DNA from: Pyrenula massariospora
Taxonomy: Eukaryota; Ascomycota; Eurotiomycetes; Pyrenulales; Pyrenulaceae
Reading direction: 5' to 3'
Assembly (NCBI GenBank): GCA_021030905.1
Contig: JAGFMI010000005.1
Location: 310,001 to 374,000, forward strand
DNA length: 64,000 bases
Positions 44,469 to 57,430 of this stretch are shown one piece after another; position 1 is the first letter of the stretch, and each line of letters starts with the position of its first letter. The translations under genes and the position numbers were made by a program. A model generated the notes under the pieces. That model was given only the letters and a program-made list of their open reading frames with translations. It was not told the DNA's origin and searched no databases.

Positions 44469-46195
44469 ATGGACGCCGTAGGAGAAGGCGTTACAAATAC
44501 TCACCCTTTCACTTGCAATAGCTGCCAAGTGGCCTTTCGCAGCAGTGATGCGCAGAGGAACCACATGCGAAGTGACTGGCAGTAAGTGTCCAGATAAGTT
44601 GTGATCATTCGATATCGTGCTCATGATTCTATCTTAGCCGGTACAATCTGAAGCGCCGTGTTGCATCTCTTCCCCCCATATCGGCGGAAATTTTCGACGA
44701 CAAGGTCCTCACGGCCCAAGCATCATCCACCGCTGCTGCTGCCAAAGCCGCTTTTGAGCGGAGTTGCAAAGTATGCGAGAAGACGTATTTTAGCGAGAAT
44801 GCATATAAGAATCACATTGGAAGCGTAAAGCACAAGGCAAGGCTAGCATTAGTGGAAAAAGGAGCCCAAAACGACGCCGATTCTATGACGGGATCGGCCT
44901 TTTCGTTAGGAGACCCGATCAACGTCAAAGCTCCGTCAGTGGCAGATTCTGAGGCTGAAGCCGAATTTGAGCAAGTCGTCGAGGGCTTGAAAGAGTCATC
45001 TTTGGGAGAGAGCGATCCGTTTTCATTGCGACCCTCAAGACCACGTCATTCCGGTCACGACAAGCGACGAGAACACCCACTCTCTCCTACCCAGTCAGGA
45101 TCAGAGACTCCAAGTTCTACAGGACTATCCGACTTGCCACTCTCCCGCTGCCTCTTCTGCAATTACAATTCGCCAACATGGCTATTGAGCGTGGACCACA
45201 TGACCAAGATCCACGGGCTGTTCATTCCGGAGAAGGAATACCTGGTGGATCCGGAGGGCATGTTGCGATACTTCCAGGCCAAGATCATGCAGAACCATGA
45301 GTGCATATACTGTCACAACTTGAAGACTACGGCTGGTGGAATTCAGACACATATGCGGGACAAGGGACACTGTATGGTGGCATTTGAGACAGAAGAAGAG
45401 TTGGTTGAAGTTGGTCAGTTCTACGATTTCTCGAGTACCTACTCCGATGACGAAGATGCATCTTCCGAAGATACTGCAATGGAAGGGACAACAAAGAGAT
45501 CAGGAGGAGCAAAACTTGCAGATTCTTCCGACGTCAACGGTGCGGATGACGGCTGGGAAACAGACTCTTCCGCATCCTCGATTGATTCTGATGAGCTAGG
45601 ATCAATTCCTGTAGATGATCATTCTCATCAGTATGCGAAGCTTCCAATGCATCGACATCATTCACATGATGATCCCCGTCCGCATCGCAATAAGGATGGA
45701 TTCCACTCCCATGCTCACAATGTTCCTCACGCTGTCTTCCACTCGGATTACGAATTGCATCTCCCTTCTGGCCGAACTGCTGGGCACCGCTCACTTGCAA
45801 GGATATATCGGCAGAATTTGCATAGCTATCCGACCGTGGAGGAACGATCAGAACGAACACAGCAGACTATTGGGGCTAGTGAGACTGAAGAAAATAGAGA
45901 TGCCATTATAGGAGATGCAAGGACGAACAGCCCGAGCAGGCAAGACAGTCGCAGTCAGGCGCTCGCCAATCGGTCAGAGGCTGGCATATTAGGTATTACT
46001 ACCGCGCAAAGGAAAGAGATCCGAGCTGCAGAGAAAAGAGACCGACGTATCGAGTATAATGAAAGGAACAGGTACCAAGCAAGGTTGGAGAGGCAGAACA
46101 ACAACCAAAAGCACTACAGGGTAAGCGCTTGCTGCCGAGCAGGCATTATTGAGCTGGTGCTAATATTAACTTCTCAGGACCCTTTGCTTCAGTGA
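44469..46195 (+). CDS. REI1: Cytoplasmic pre-60S maturation factor REI1 (C2H2 zinc fingers)
   Basis: Three exons, join(44469..44581, 44638..46120, 46178..46195), 537 residues. Intron 1 (56 bases) splits finger 1: FTCNSCQVAFRSSDAQRNHM then RSDWH, completed by a split His codon. Finger 2 is CKVCEKTYFSENAYKNHIGS with VKH following. Fingers 3 and 4 are CLFCNYNSPTWLLSVDHM...H and CIYCHNLKTTAGGIQTHM...H. Acidic stretches separate them. The last exon codes only DPLLQ, joining KHYR to DPLLQ at the end, a fungal Rei1 ending. Rei1 works with Jjj1 to recycle Arx1-Alb1 from the large ribosomal subunit and inserts its C-terminus into the exit tunnel. The last intron is 57 bases with no stop, so retention also reads to the same end. 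Confidence 0.94.
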
Positions 46196-46707
46196 ACAGA
46201 TCGCCATGCCCAGAAGGTGTCTCATCCAAAGAAATCTCGACGAGCTTTTTCCGGCTCCTCTTTCAACTACATCGTGATTATGCATCGAGCGTGGTACCTC
46301 TATCTAGCACGGTCAAGCGTTGATTGCATCTGGGAAATTGGGTACCCACAGGCGTAAACAGATACAGGCATAGATTCGACGGTACAAGACTCTTTCACTT
46401 CGTAAATCATCTGTCGTGATCAAAGGCTGTGCACCCCGCCATGCGTAGATACTAGTTTTCAAGCAATCCGCCGCCTCGGGAACGTAAGACCCCTGGATTG
46501 CCCCTAAGTTAGCCCCGGTGGGTTAGTTCTCCAAGCCGCAACCTTCTTGCGTCACGTCTGGGCATGGGCCAAGCTTCCTCGAAGACTAGACTAAGGAACA
46601 TCTTAAGGCTGACCCAAGTCACCACCAATTATTAGATATTTGATCCGATCTAGGTCCGCCATATAATGTGATTTCATGAAATTCACAACATCGTCCGGGC
46701 GCTCAGG
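46196..46707. other. Intergenic between REI1 and HUL4
   Basis: 512 bases with the REI1 3' flank and HUL4 upstream region. No gene or notable motif was found. Confidence 0.5.
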
Positions 46708-49700
46708 ATGCGATCCGCACCCGCCTCGACAGACGTACAATCTCCTCGAGAGGGTAGATTTGGCTCTTCGCGACCGGCGAAGCTACCACAGAATGCCCCA
46801 GAGCTGGTCAAACGCCACACGATTACAATCAATGATCCCGAGGACATATTTGCATTCATTCATACACAGCGAGAGTCCCGTTTTCATTCGCTCGTTCGAC
46901 GGTACGTGATGTTCACCCACCCAGGCTCTCCAATGACATGGAACCGACGAAAATGGCAGGTACATTAATCAGCTTGTCTATGGATGCCAGAACCCGCACT
47001 GTACTACCCCTACGTGCTACAGTTATCAAAAGAGACATGCAAAAACGCCGCTGAGGAAGTACACTGCCTTGAGTGCAAGGACCCTGGCTTGTTCGTTGGC
47101 TTCAGCGCCAGATCCCGAGGCAGGGCTCTGCTGCAATATTCCAGTTGTGCCTGCGGATCCACCATTTGATGCTAGGGGATTGCCTGTTAGGAGAACGAGC
47201 CCGAAAAGGACATCAGGAACTGGTGGCAAAAATGGACTACCGAGCGAGAAATACCCAGCACCTGCACGGCTTAGGAGAAGAAGCGCTGAGGATACGAAGT
47301 TTTTGGCTTCGAACTCTACTTTAAATCCTGCCGTTGCAACACCTTCACGTACTGGAATGGGGAGGAGCATGCCCAGCAAGTCCAAGAGTCATGGAGCTAA
47401 AGTACAGTCCAAGTCAGGGACAGGGGCAGCAGTTAATGAGCAACGAAAGGATCCACGATCCTTCACCCAGAATCTTTTTGATACTATTGCTATGAGGATG
47501 CTGGAGTGGCTTCCCACGAGACAAGCCAGCGATGAGTCGCCAGAGAAAGAGTCGAGATCCGCACCTAGATTTAGTACATTAAACGCTCCTTCTCCTCATG
47601 CTGCAAGACCGCCGAATGACGCGCGGAAGCAGAGTACAACGCCGATGACGTCGAAAATGAGAACAGGACCCGATGGCTCCACGGATAGTTCCTGCACTAC
47701 GTCTATAGCTTCAACGGCATCCTCGCAGAAGACAGATCGCAGAAGGAGTAGCAAGAAGGTGGACCAGGACCGCCGACAGTCAATACATCGAACACCCTCA
47801 GACGCTGACGACGAGCTCACAGTTCGCAGCCATATGCATGGTCATGCAATCCCTTCGAAAGAGAAGGAGGACGCTGTGCCGAGGAATAATAGAATCACTA
47901 CTTCTCATCGCCGTAAGCCGCGCGCAGACAGCCCCAGGCCATCGAGCCGTCTGCTTTATCCAGGTTCTGTCATCGAACCCCATAATAGCTCATCCACGCG
48001 CCTCGGAATCAATTCAATTACACTTGAACCGCCAAAGAAACGATCTCAGCAAATTTCCCCTAAATCAATCGCGGCCGGGAAACGTGCCCGATCCAACAGT
48101 CAACATGACTCCCGTTTGGAGTCTTATAAAGATTTGGTAGACTCGGCGGACACGCTGACATGCTTTGACCGACCAATATTGAAGGCTTTGCTTGGCCTAA
48201 AAACCGATTCCGAGGATAGCCTTTTACGTAGAACGGAAGTCCCCCAATTAGATACTCAGGCAGATCCGTCACAGTGCTCAACAGCCATTCAGCCATTTAT
48301 CGAGCAAAGCGTTCACTATGTTTTCAAGGAACCTTCTCGATTGTTGGAATCATTCTCCTCCGAAAAGACCAGAAGTCCCTTATGCTTCCAGCATGACGAC
48401 CAGCATGAAGACGAAATTCCAACAGGTCACCCAACCGTGGATAGCCAATTATGGGGTGATCTTGTACTTGCTCAAGAGATGTGTCGACCAGAACATATAT
48501 GGGACAGTTTGTGGCTCGCATTAGAGCACACATTCACTCCTCCCGCAGACCTTTTCTATCCCCTGAGTCACGGGAAAAGGAGGAGATCACACCCGGGCAT
48601 GAACTCCCAGACAGAAAGCGCAGAGGAGCGACCCGATTGGACAGGTGACGGCGCATACCTCAACAACGAGGAAATGGCCCGTATCTGTGGTATAGCCATG
48701 ACGTCTCTTGCTGTTGCGGCGCTGCCTCCATCTAATGTGGAAAACGCTTCCATAATATGGAATATCTTAATGTTCATGCGTAACTGCGGCTTCCGTTGTT
48801 TACCTACCGAACCTGATGCAGAATTAGACTGGGGCGTGGATGGCCTTGAGACATACCTGAAGTTGATGGATCACTTCGATAACACAAGTGCTCTTCGGCT
48901 AGTTCGTCGCTTAGTCGTGACATTGAGCAATCGCGTTGCCTTTTCCGAGATCGAGAAATCTAAATCAAGGCGAGAGCGTCTGAAAGGAGGTGCGAGGGCT
49001 CCTGGAATCCATCGTCAGCTTTGGATACATAACCCAGGGATGCCTCAAGCTCCCATTGAGCGTTGCGGTTGCCCTGCACAGCTGATGATAGCGTGGATGA
49101 ATACGCTCATCGCCAATGAATGGGATGGCAAGGCGCAGGTTCGTCGGTCAAGCGTCATAGGAGGATCGCTGCAAATGCTGGCTGCAATGTACGACATGCG
49201 GGTAGACCTCAATCTAGCCGATGATCAATTCCATCTCGGTTTGCTATCTCAGCTTGATCCTATGGAGGTGCCGAATGAATGGTTATCCTACAGACCGGAC
49301 AACAAAATGCTGCACCTACTGTCGTTCCCATTCCTTTTTCATCCTGCGTCTCTGGTCAAGTATTTCCGCGCTATCAACTTCATGATGATGTCGAAGGCTT
49401 ATGAGAATGCGACAGCGAAGACTCACATGGTACAACAATTTTTCAAAGAGGACACGGTGCCTATTTATAACGAGAGGGAACTTCTTCTCCGGCTAAGGCC
49501 AGCCATAGCAACCTTCTTTGTTCTCACCGTTCGACGGGATAACATCTTGGAAGACACCTTCAATCAGCTATGGAGGAGAGAAAAGCGAGAGCTGCTGCGG
49601 CCTATCAAGGTTCGCATGGGCATGGACGAAGGTGAGGAAGGTCTTGATCATGGCGGTGTTCAGCAGGAGTTCTTCCGTATCTTGTTCGCCGAGGCTCTCA

Positions 49701-50866
49701 ACCCTGATTTCGGCATGTTCACGATTGACGAGAGAACGAGGATGACTTGGTTTCAACCTGGATCGAATGTACCGCTGTACAAGTTCGAGGTGTTGGGCTT
49801 GCTGGTGTCACTAGCTGTATACAACTCAATCACTCTCCCCTTGACGTTCCCACTTGCCTTTTACCGCAAGCTTCTTGGCCTAAAAGTGAAGAAGATTGAA
49901 CATATTGAAGACGGATGGGCGGACCTCGCCAAGAGTTTCAAGCAATTAACGACTTGGTCTGACGGCGACGTTGGCGATATAATTATGCGAACCTATGAAT
50001 TTAGCTACGAAGTATACGGCTCACGTGTCAACGTTGACATGGAGAAAGTCGGGCGGGAAGCTCCCTGGCCAAGAGGCAAGCGCTCCAAGGGCAAAGAGAA
50101 AGCCAAGTCTACCTCCTTCGACTCGTCCACTGAGATCAAAAGTGCCTTCAAAAAGGATGACCCCAAGAGACCAAGCCGACGCCCTTCCGCTCTGGTCATC
50201 AGTCCATCCGTCAACAACGGAGAATACTCATCCTCCATCCCGCCGCATCCGAACTCATTTCCTCTTCCAAAACCCGACACTCCTACCTCTACCGCCGCTG
50301 ACGCCGAAACCGACCCCGACGTGGACCTTTCGCCCTCTGATCCCTCCATCGTCACAAACGCCAACCGCGCCCAATACGTGTCCGACTACATCTTCTGGCT
50401 GACCGACAAATCCATCCGCCCGCAGTACGACGCCTTTGCCCGCGGCTTCTTCACCCTCCTCTCCCCCCACGCCATCTCCATCTTCCCTCCCCCCGTCTTC
50501 CGCTCCGTCGTCGAGGGCATCAACCACCTCGACATCTCCGCCCTGCAGTCCGCCGCGCGATACGAGGAGCCCTACCACGCCCAGCACCACATTATTGTGG
50601 CTTTCTGGGACATGGTCAAGAACGAGTGGGACGAGGCCCAGCGGCGGCGGCTGCTGGAGTTCGTGACGGCGAGCGACCGGGTGCCGGTGGGCGGGGCGGG
50701 GAAGGTTAACTTTTGGATCCAGAGGAATGGGGAAGGGGATGAGAGGTTGCCGACGGCGGTGACGTGTTTTGGGAAGTTGCTGCTGCCGGAGTATAGCTCG
50801 AAGGAGGTGTTGAGGAGGAGGATGGGGAGGGCGGTGGAGGAAGTGAAGGGGTTTGGGATGGCTTAG
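46708..50866 (+). CDS. HUL4: HECT-type E3 ubiquitin ligase HUL4
   Basis: Two exons, join(46708..46901, 46960..50866), 1366 residues. The 58-base intron joins HSLVRR to YINQLVYGCQ through a split Arg codon. The segment YGCQNPHCTTPTC, with later cysteines in LACSLASAPDPEAGLCC, resembles the AZUL zinc-binding module of human UBE3A. A disordered Ser/Arg/Lys-rich region follows to about residue 450. The HECT domain begins near VPIYNERELLLRLRPA. It includes EEGLDHGGVQQEFFRILF and FEVLGLLVSLAVYNSITLPL, and ends with the thioester cysteine Cys1334 in TCFGKLLLPEY. Yeast Hul4 is a nuclear ligase that helps degrade misfolded or chromatin-released proteins. An internal disordered insertion lies inside the HECT N-lobe near residues 1040-1130. 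Codon use turns strongly GC-rich over the last 450 bases. Confidence 0.94.
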
Positions 50867-51217
50867 GGGACGGGAGAATGAGGCACGGGGTTGGAAGATG
50901 GGGCGGTAAATCAGAGATCATGTGCGTAAGATCTCCTTAGTCCAAATCGTCGGGAACAAAAGGAGAAAAATGGAGAAGCTGACAGGTATTCCTTGCATAG
51001 ATTAGACCTATTTAAATCGATATTGGCTTGTCTTCTCCATCTCCATAGGCATAGACACCTTCATCGCTGCGAACAGGGAGTGTGCACATCTATAATCAAT
51101 CCTCGCAAGAGTACTAATGTTAGTACCCAAAATAAAAAAAAATCCTTAGCCTAATGCCGCGCGCTTTTACCTTGCCAGGTTCTTCCGCTCTAACTTTCCA
51201 TCTCTTCTCCCTCCAGC
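50867..51217. other. Intergenic between convergent genes
   Basis: 351 bases of 3' flanks of HUL4 and the P450, with a short A-run at about 51131. Nothing else was recognised. Confidence 0.5.
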
Positions 51218-52990
51218 CTACCACCCCTCAACCACCTTCAATCGGATATGCATCCCATCCCTCGGCCGCGCCGTAATCCCATTCCCAATCTGCACCTCCT
51301 CCTCAGGCTTCACCAACTCCCACTCAAACCTGCCCACGAACGGCGCCAGCAGGCACGCAAACTCGGACACGGCGAAGCGCTGGCCGATGCAGCTGCGCGG
51401 GCCGTGGATGAAGGTCATGAAGGCGTAGTTGCTCGACGCGCCGCCCGCGTTGTTCAGGTGCGGCGTTCTGTCGCTGTCGTCCGGGTCCGGGGGGTCGAGC
51501 CAGCGGTCCGGTTTGAATTCGGCGGCGTCGGGCCCCCAGAAGCGCGGGGAGAGGTTGAAGGCGGATTGGGCGATGATGACGACGGTGCCCCTGGGGATGG
51601 GCTCGGTGCCGATGGTGGTGTCGTGTGCCGCGATGCGGATGGTTAGGGGGACCGGGGCGAAGACGCGGAGGATCTCGGCGCAGACGGCGTGGAGGTAGGT
51701 GACGCGGTCGACGGTTTGCGAGTCGATGGGCGAGGTCGATGATGATGAGTTGGATGAGGGGGAGGGGAGGTTGGCGCGGACCTCGTTGCGGAGGCGGGTT
51801 TGGATGTCCGGGTGTTTGGCGAGGATGTAGACGGCCCATTGCATGCTGGTGGCGGTGGTTTCGTGGCCGGCGGCCAGGAACGTCATCGATTGGTCGACGA
51901 GGTTTTCTTCGGTGAAGACGCCGGATTCGAGGGCGGTGCTGATGATGTCTGGCGCAAGGGGCTCTTTGTTGGCGATTTGGATCTTTTTCTTTTCGATTAG
52001 GTCGCGGGAGATGTCGCGGGCGGCCTTTGAAGCGGCAGAAAGGTCGGCGTTGCGGCGGACGGGGACGTATTCCATCAGGTATGGAGGGAGGAACATCCTC
52101 AAAAGGGCGAAAAGGCGTTGTTCCCTGTTGGGCTTAAAGATCTGTTGGTAGGTCTTTGTGAGGGGGTTTGATGGGTCACGGAGGGCACCAAAGTCCTGGC
52201 CCATTCCAGCGACGCCGATAATGTCGAAGGTAGCGCGGGAGCTCCATTCCCCCATTTCGATAGCATTAGAAGAACTAGCAGAGAGGTGAGATTCAAGTGT
52301 GGTGATGAGTTCTACAGCTTTGGACCAGAAGAGGGGGTAAAGATTTTTAATGTGGCGGAAGTGGAACGCTGGCTGGAGGTTACGCCGTTGTTGCTGCAAA
52401 GCGAATTAGGTGTCAAGATTTCTTTGTGCTCCAATCTATGTTCATACCTTATGTTCTTCTCCTTCAGCGAGAAATATCCCGATCCCTAGGATCCTCCCAA
52501 GACTATACTTGAGTTGAGGTAGTTTGATGAAGGCATAGTTGTTCGATGTCAAGACTTCTCCCATCAGCTTCGGGCTTGTGATGAGAACCCTCTCTGAATT
52601 GAACTAAATGTGTTTCTTTGTAAGCCTTTCGCAGGTCTAGCAGCGATATCATCGGTGATTGCTGACCATCATAAAGTATCGAATTAATCCATCGTTCGGG
52701 ATCGTCTCCATCCATTCCCCCTGAGGCTGCCCCGTGGGCTCATTTCTGATCTTCAGGGAATGTCCCGTAAAGAGACCTGCGCCTCCTGGCGTCGGTAGAT
52801 GTCGCAACGGGCTGAAAAATTTGGGATAGAGGACGACAAGATACAGGAACTCCAGGATAAATATTGTCATTCCAGTTAGAAAATACGATCGAAATACGGA
52901 AAGCTGTGGAGCGAGTTTGACCAGCAACACTGATCCTGCAGCAGAGCTCCCCAGGAGGGGCACCCAGTCTATACTAAAGACTCGCGACAT
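51218..52990 (-). CDS. Cytochrome P450 (CYP3/CYP4-clan-like)
   Basis: Complement of 51218..52393, 52448..52603 and 52667..52990, 551 residues. The middle exon codes FNSERVLITSPKLMGEVLTS and, after the next 15 residues, LGRILGIGIFLAEGEEHK. This aligns as the B-C region expected between LIRYFMM and QQRRNLQPAFHFRHIK, so both joins are well supported. The N-terminus has two hydrophobic stretches (AAGSVLLVKLAP, YFLTGMTIFILEFLYLVVLYP) for ER anchoring. The I-helix is FLAAGHETTATSMQW, the K-helix region EILRVFAPVP and the haem loop FIHGPRSCIGQR with Cys495. Lysine and serine-rich loops vary between relatives. The substrate is unknown. Exon 3 is markedly GC-rich. No backbone enzyme lies nearby, so cluster membership is not supported. 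Confidence 0.9.
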
Positions 52991-53721
52991 TGTTAACCCC
53001 TCAAGAAAGGTTAACTGGTAGGAAAGACGAAGGAGGAGAAATTTCAAGAAGCAAAACGAGAAGCGTTTTTAAAACGCTAAATGAATGACGCTGTGGTGTA
53101 GCTTGCGACACTCAATACGATTGTGGCAGATGTTGAAGGACCAAGGCTGGACATAATTATTAGCCAGACAGGCGCCATCTCAATCAGATGTGTGACGACT
53201 TCTGATACCAACCTCGGGATGATGCACGCATTGACCGGCGTTTGGATTGTTCCGGAAGCCGTGGCCAGAGCAGCAGCCAATCCACCGCAGTCCATTTCAA
53301 CAGGACATTGGGACAAGCAGGCATCTCTCTGTTGATACGGTCAATACGACAGCTAAACGACGGTCGATGATTGGATAGGAGAATGACCATCTCACTGCTT
53401 GCAAAGTTAAGAGTCGAAAGGATTGCCAAAGGGCGCCCGCGGTCAGCATTCCCCGCTCGTCCGCCAGTCTCCGAATGCCCCCCCTTTCCTACTGTGGGTT
53501 GTCATGGTGGACCGACAGCTATCCACTCCTATCTACACTACTTACGCTAATCTAACACCTCCATGAATATCGAAGATTTGTTTCTCTTCGACCGTTGTAG
53601 AAATTGTTGATGCAGTAAAGAGTGAAGATGAAGGTCTCCCACAATAATGCTCGACACGAGGAAACAATCTTCGACATTTGGTCGGCCTTGATCCCCATTT
53701 GTAGCCCCTTCTCATTGTCTA
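52991..53721. other. Intergenic upstream of the second P450
   Basis: 731 bases holding the P450 promoter, the small frame listed separately and the 3' flank of the dehydrogenase. No other element was recognised. Confidence 0.45.
53077..53295 (-). CDS. Doubtful small hydrophobic ORF upstream of the P450
   Basis: A 72-codon frame starts at the ATG at 53295 and stops 86 bases before the P450 ATG on the same strand. It has a hydrophobic middle (HLIEMAPVWLIIMSSLG) and a Ser/Thr-rich end. No homologue is recognised. It could be an upstream ORF in the P450 leader, a small membrane protein or chance. The antisense frame is also open, which lowers confidence. Confidence 0.2.
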   Translation of the reverse strand: MDCGGLAAALATASGTIQTPVNACIIPRLVSEVVTHLIEMAPVWLIIMSSLGPSTSATIVLSVASYTTASFI

Positions 53722-54935
53722 TCATCGGTTCCGCAAATTTTTGACAACATCCGTCTCAAACTCCAACCCACTGTCCTCTCTCACAACACCAAAGATACTC
53801 GTGGAATCCAGCCTTCTTCCTCTATTCCTCTCTCCCCATGCTTTCGCTGCAGTTAAATTCTGTAACACCAACTCTCCCACACGCAGCTGCACTCCCTTGT
53901 CCCGCGCCATCTCTACTCCATGCCCCACATCCTTGACCGCGAGCCCGACCTCGCTCCACGGCTGGCCAGAGGCGTACACTCCGGTTGTCATACGCCGCGA
54001 GTCACTATATATCACTGGGCCGAAATTCTCCTCTAACAGCGACTCCAGGGCGGAGGCGCTCAGGCCGGTCTTCTCGGCGAGGACGTGCGCCTCGGCGACG
54101 AGCTCCATGATCCCCGCCATGAGGAAGTTGCTTGTCGTCTTTAGCAAAAGGGCCTGTGAGGGTTCGTTGCCGACGTGGAGGGTTCGACGGCCCATGGCTG
54201 AGAGGAATGGTTCGATTTCGGCGATGGCGGAGGGAGGTCCGGCGGCGGCAAACAGGACACTCCCTGCTGCTGCTGCGGGTGAAGCACCGAAGACGGGTAT
54301 TGCGACGTAATTTGCACCCGCTGCCCCGAGCTTAGAGGAGACCGTAGCGGCAGTAGATGGGTGCACAGTCGATGTATCGGCTAGGATCTTCCCAGAGACA
54401 TTTCCGGAGGATATGAAGGAGTCAATTAGGGAGAGAAGAACAATGTCGTCGCTTATGGACGAGAAGATTATAGAGGTGTTCTGAACAAGTTCGGATATTG
54501 TAGTATAAGGCTGGGCACCGAGAGCTTTGAGGGGTTCGCCACGTGAGACCGTCCGATTCGTATAGGAGATAGGAGGAAGACCATGGTCTAGGGTGTGCTT
54601 TTGGAGGTTTGTGGCCAGACCGAGCCCCATGGAGCCAAGACCTAAGATGGGGATATGAATTGCTGGACTTGAATAGGAGTGCCAAAGGGAATAGGCGCAA
54701 AGAATTAGCGTTGGGTAGAGTTGCAAGATCCCTCTAAAGCTTCGCTCGAGAACGATGAGCAACTAAACAAGAAGTAGAATAGAAAAGTATACTGTTTTGA
54801 ACTAGTCTAGTGTTGGCTCAACCCTTTAACAGCAACGAGAAGGCTCGAGTGTCCAATTCCAATACCAAATTATCACAACAAGAAAAGATCTAGCTTACCT
54901 ATCCATCCAAGTTCCGGTAGCGAAGCCGTGTCCAT
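53722..54935 (-). CDS. Beta-hydroxyacid dehydrogenase (3-hydroxyisobutyrate dehydrogenase-like)
   Basis: Complement of 53722..54641 and 54899..54935, 318 residues, typical of the family. The short first exon MDTASLPELGWI joins through a split Gly codon to GLGSMGLGLATNLQKH, forming the Rossmann loop GxGxxG. The 257-base intron is long for this window, and the frame stays open for 120 bases into it, but that extension has no ATG. Other family blocks are ADTSTVHPSTA (substrate-binding DxST region), VFGASPAAAAGSVLFAAAG, and LLLKTTSNFLMAGIMELVAEA with the candidate catalytic Lys. WSEVGLAVKDVGHGVEMA is near the end. The family reduces or oxidises beta-hydroxyacids with NAD(P); the substrate is not determined. 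Confidence 0.85.
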
Positions 54936-57100
<2,165 letters not shown>

Positions 57101-57430
57101 GAGCTTACAGGAGGGGCGCAATGTTGAAAGCACTCTCCGACATTCTGATAGGTGCAGGCGCAGCGGCCCTCTCCTTTCTTCATCTCTCAAAATTTAAGAG
57201 TGAGACATGGGGGGGATAGAGCGGTCATTAACCTTTGATACAAAAGTGTCCTCGAACAGAATTCAGCGTCGAAGATAAAATAAGCATGACCATATTGAAA
57301 AAGTTCCTTTCGAAGTTCGAAGAGCACGAATATGTGTTTTTCGCATAACAGGCGAGGGTTCTCTCGATAAGTCGGAAGCGTTCACTACCAAGCTCAAGCA
57401 ACAGATTCCCTCTAGCTCTCATAAGCTTGC
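57101..57430. other. Intergenic between convergent genes
   Basis: 330 bases of 3' flanks between the OYE-type gene and the CHY zinc-finger gene. No element was recognised. Confidence 0.5.

Noticed and set aside
51324-51839. Arg/Pro-rich 171-codon minus-strand frame
   Set aside because: Out-of-frame shadow of the second P450 in its GC-rich exon.
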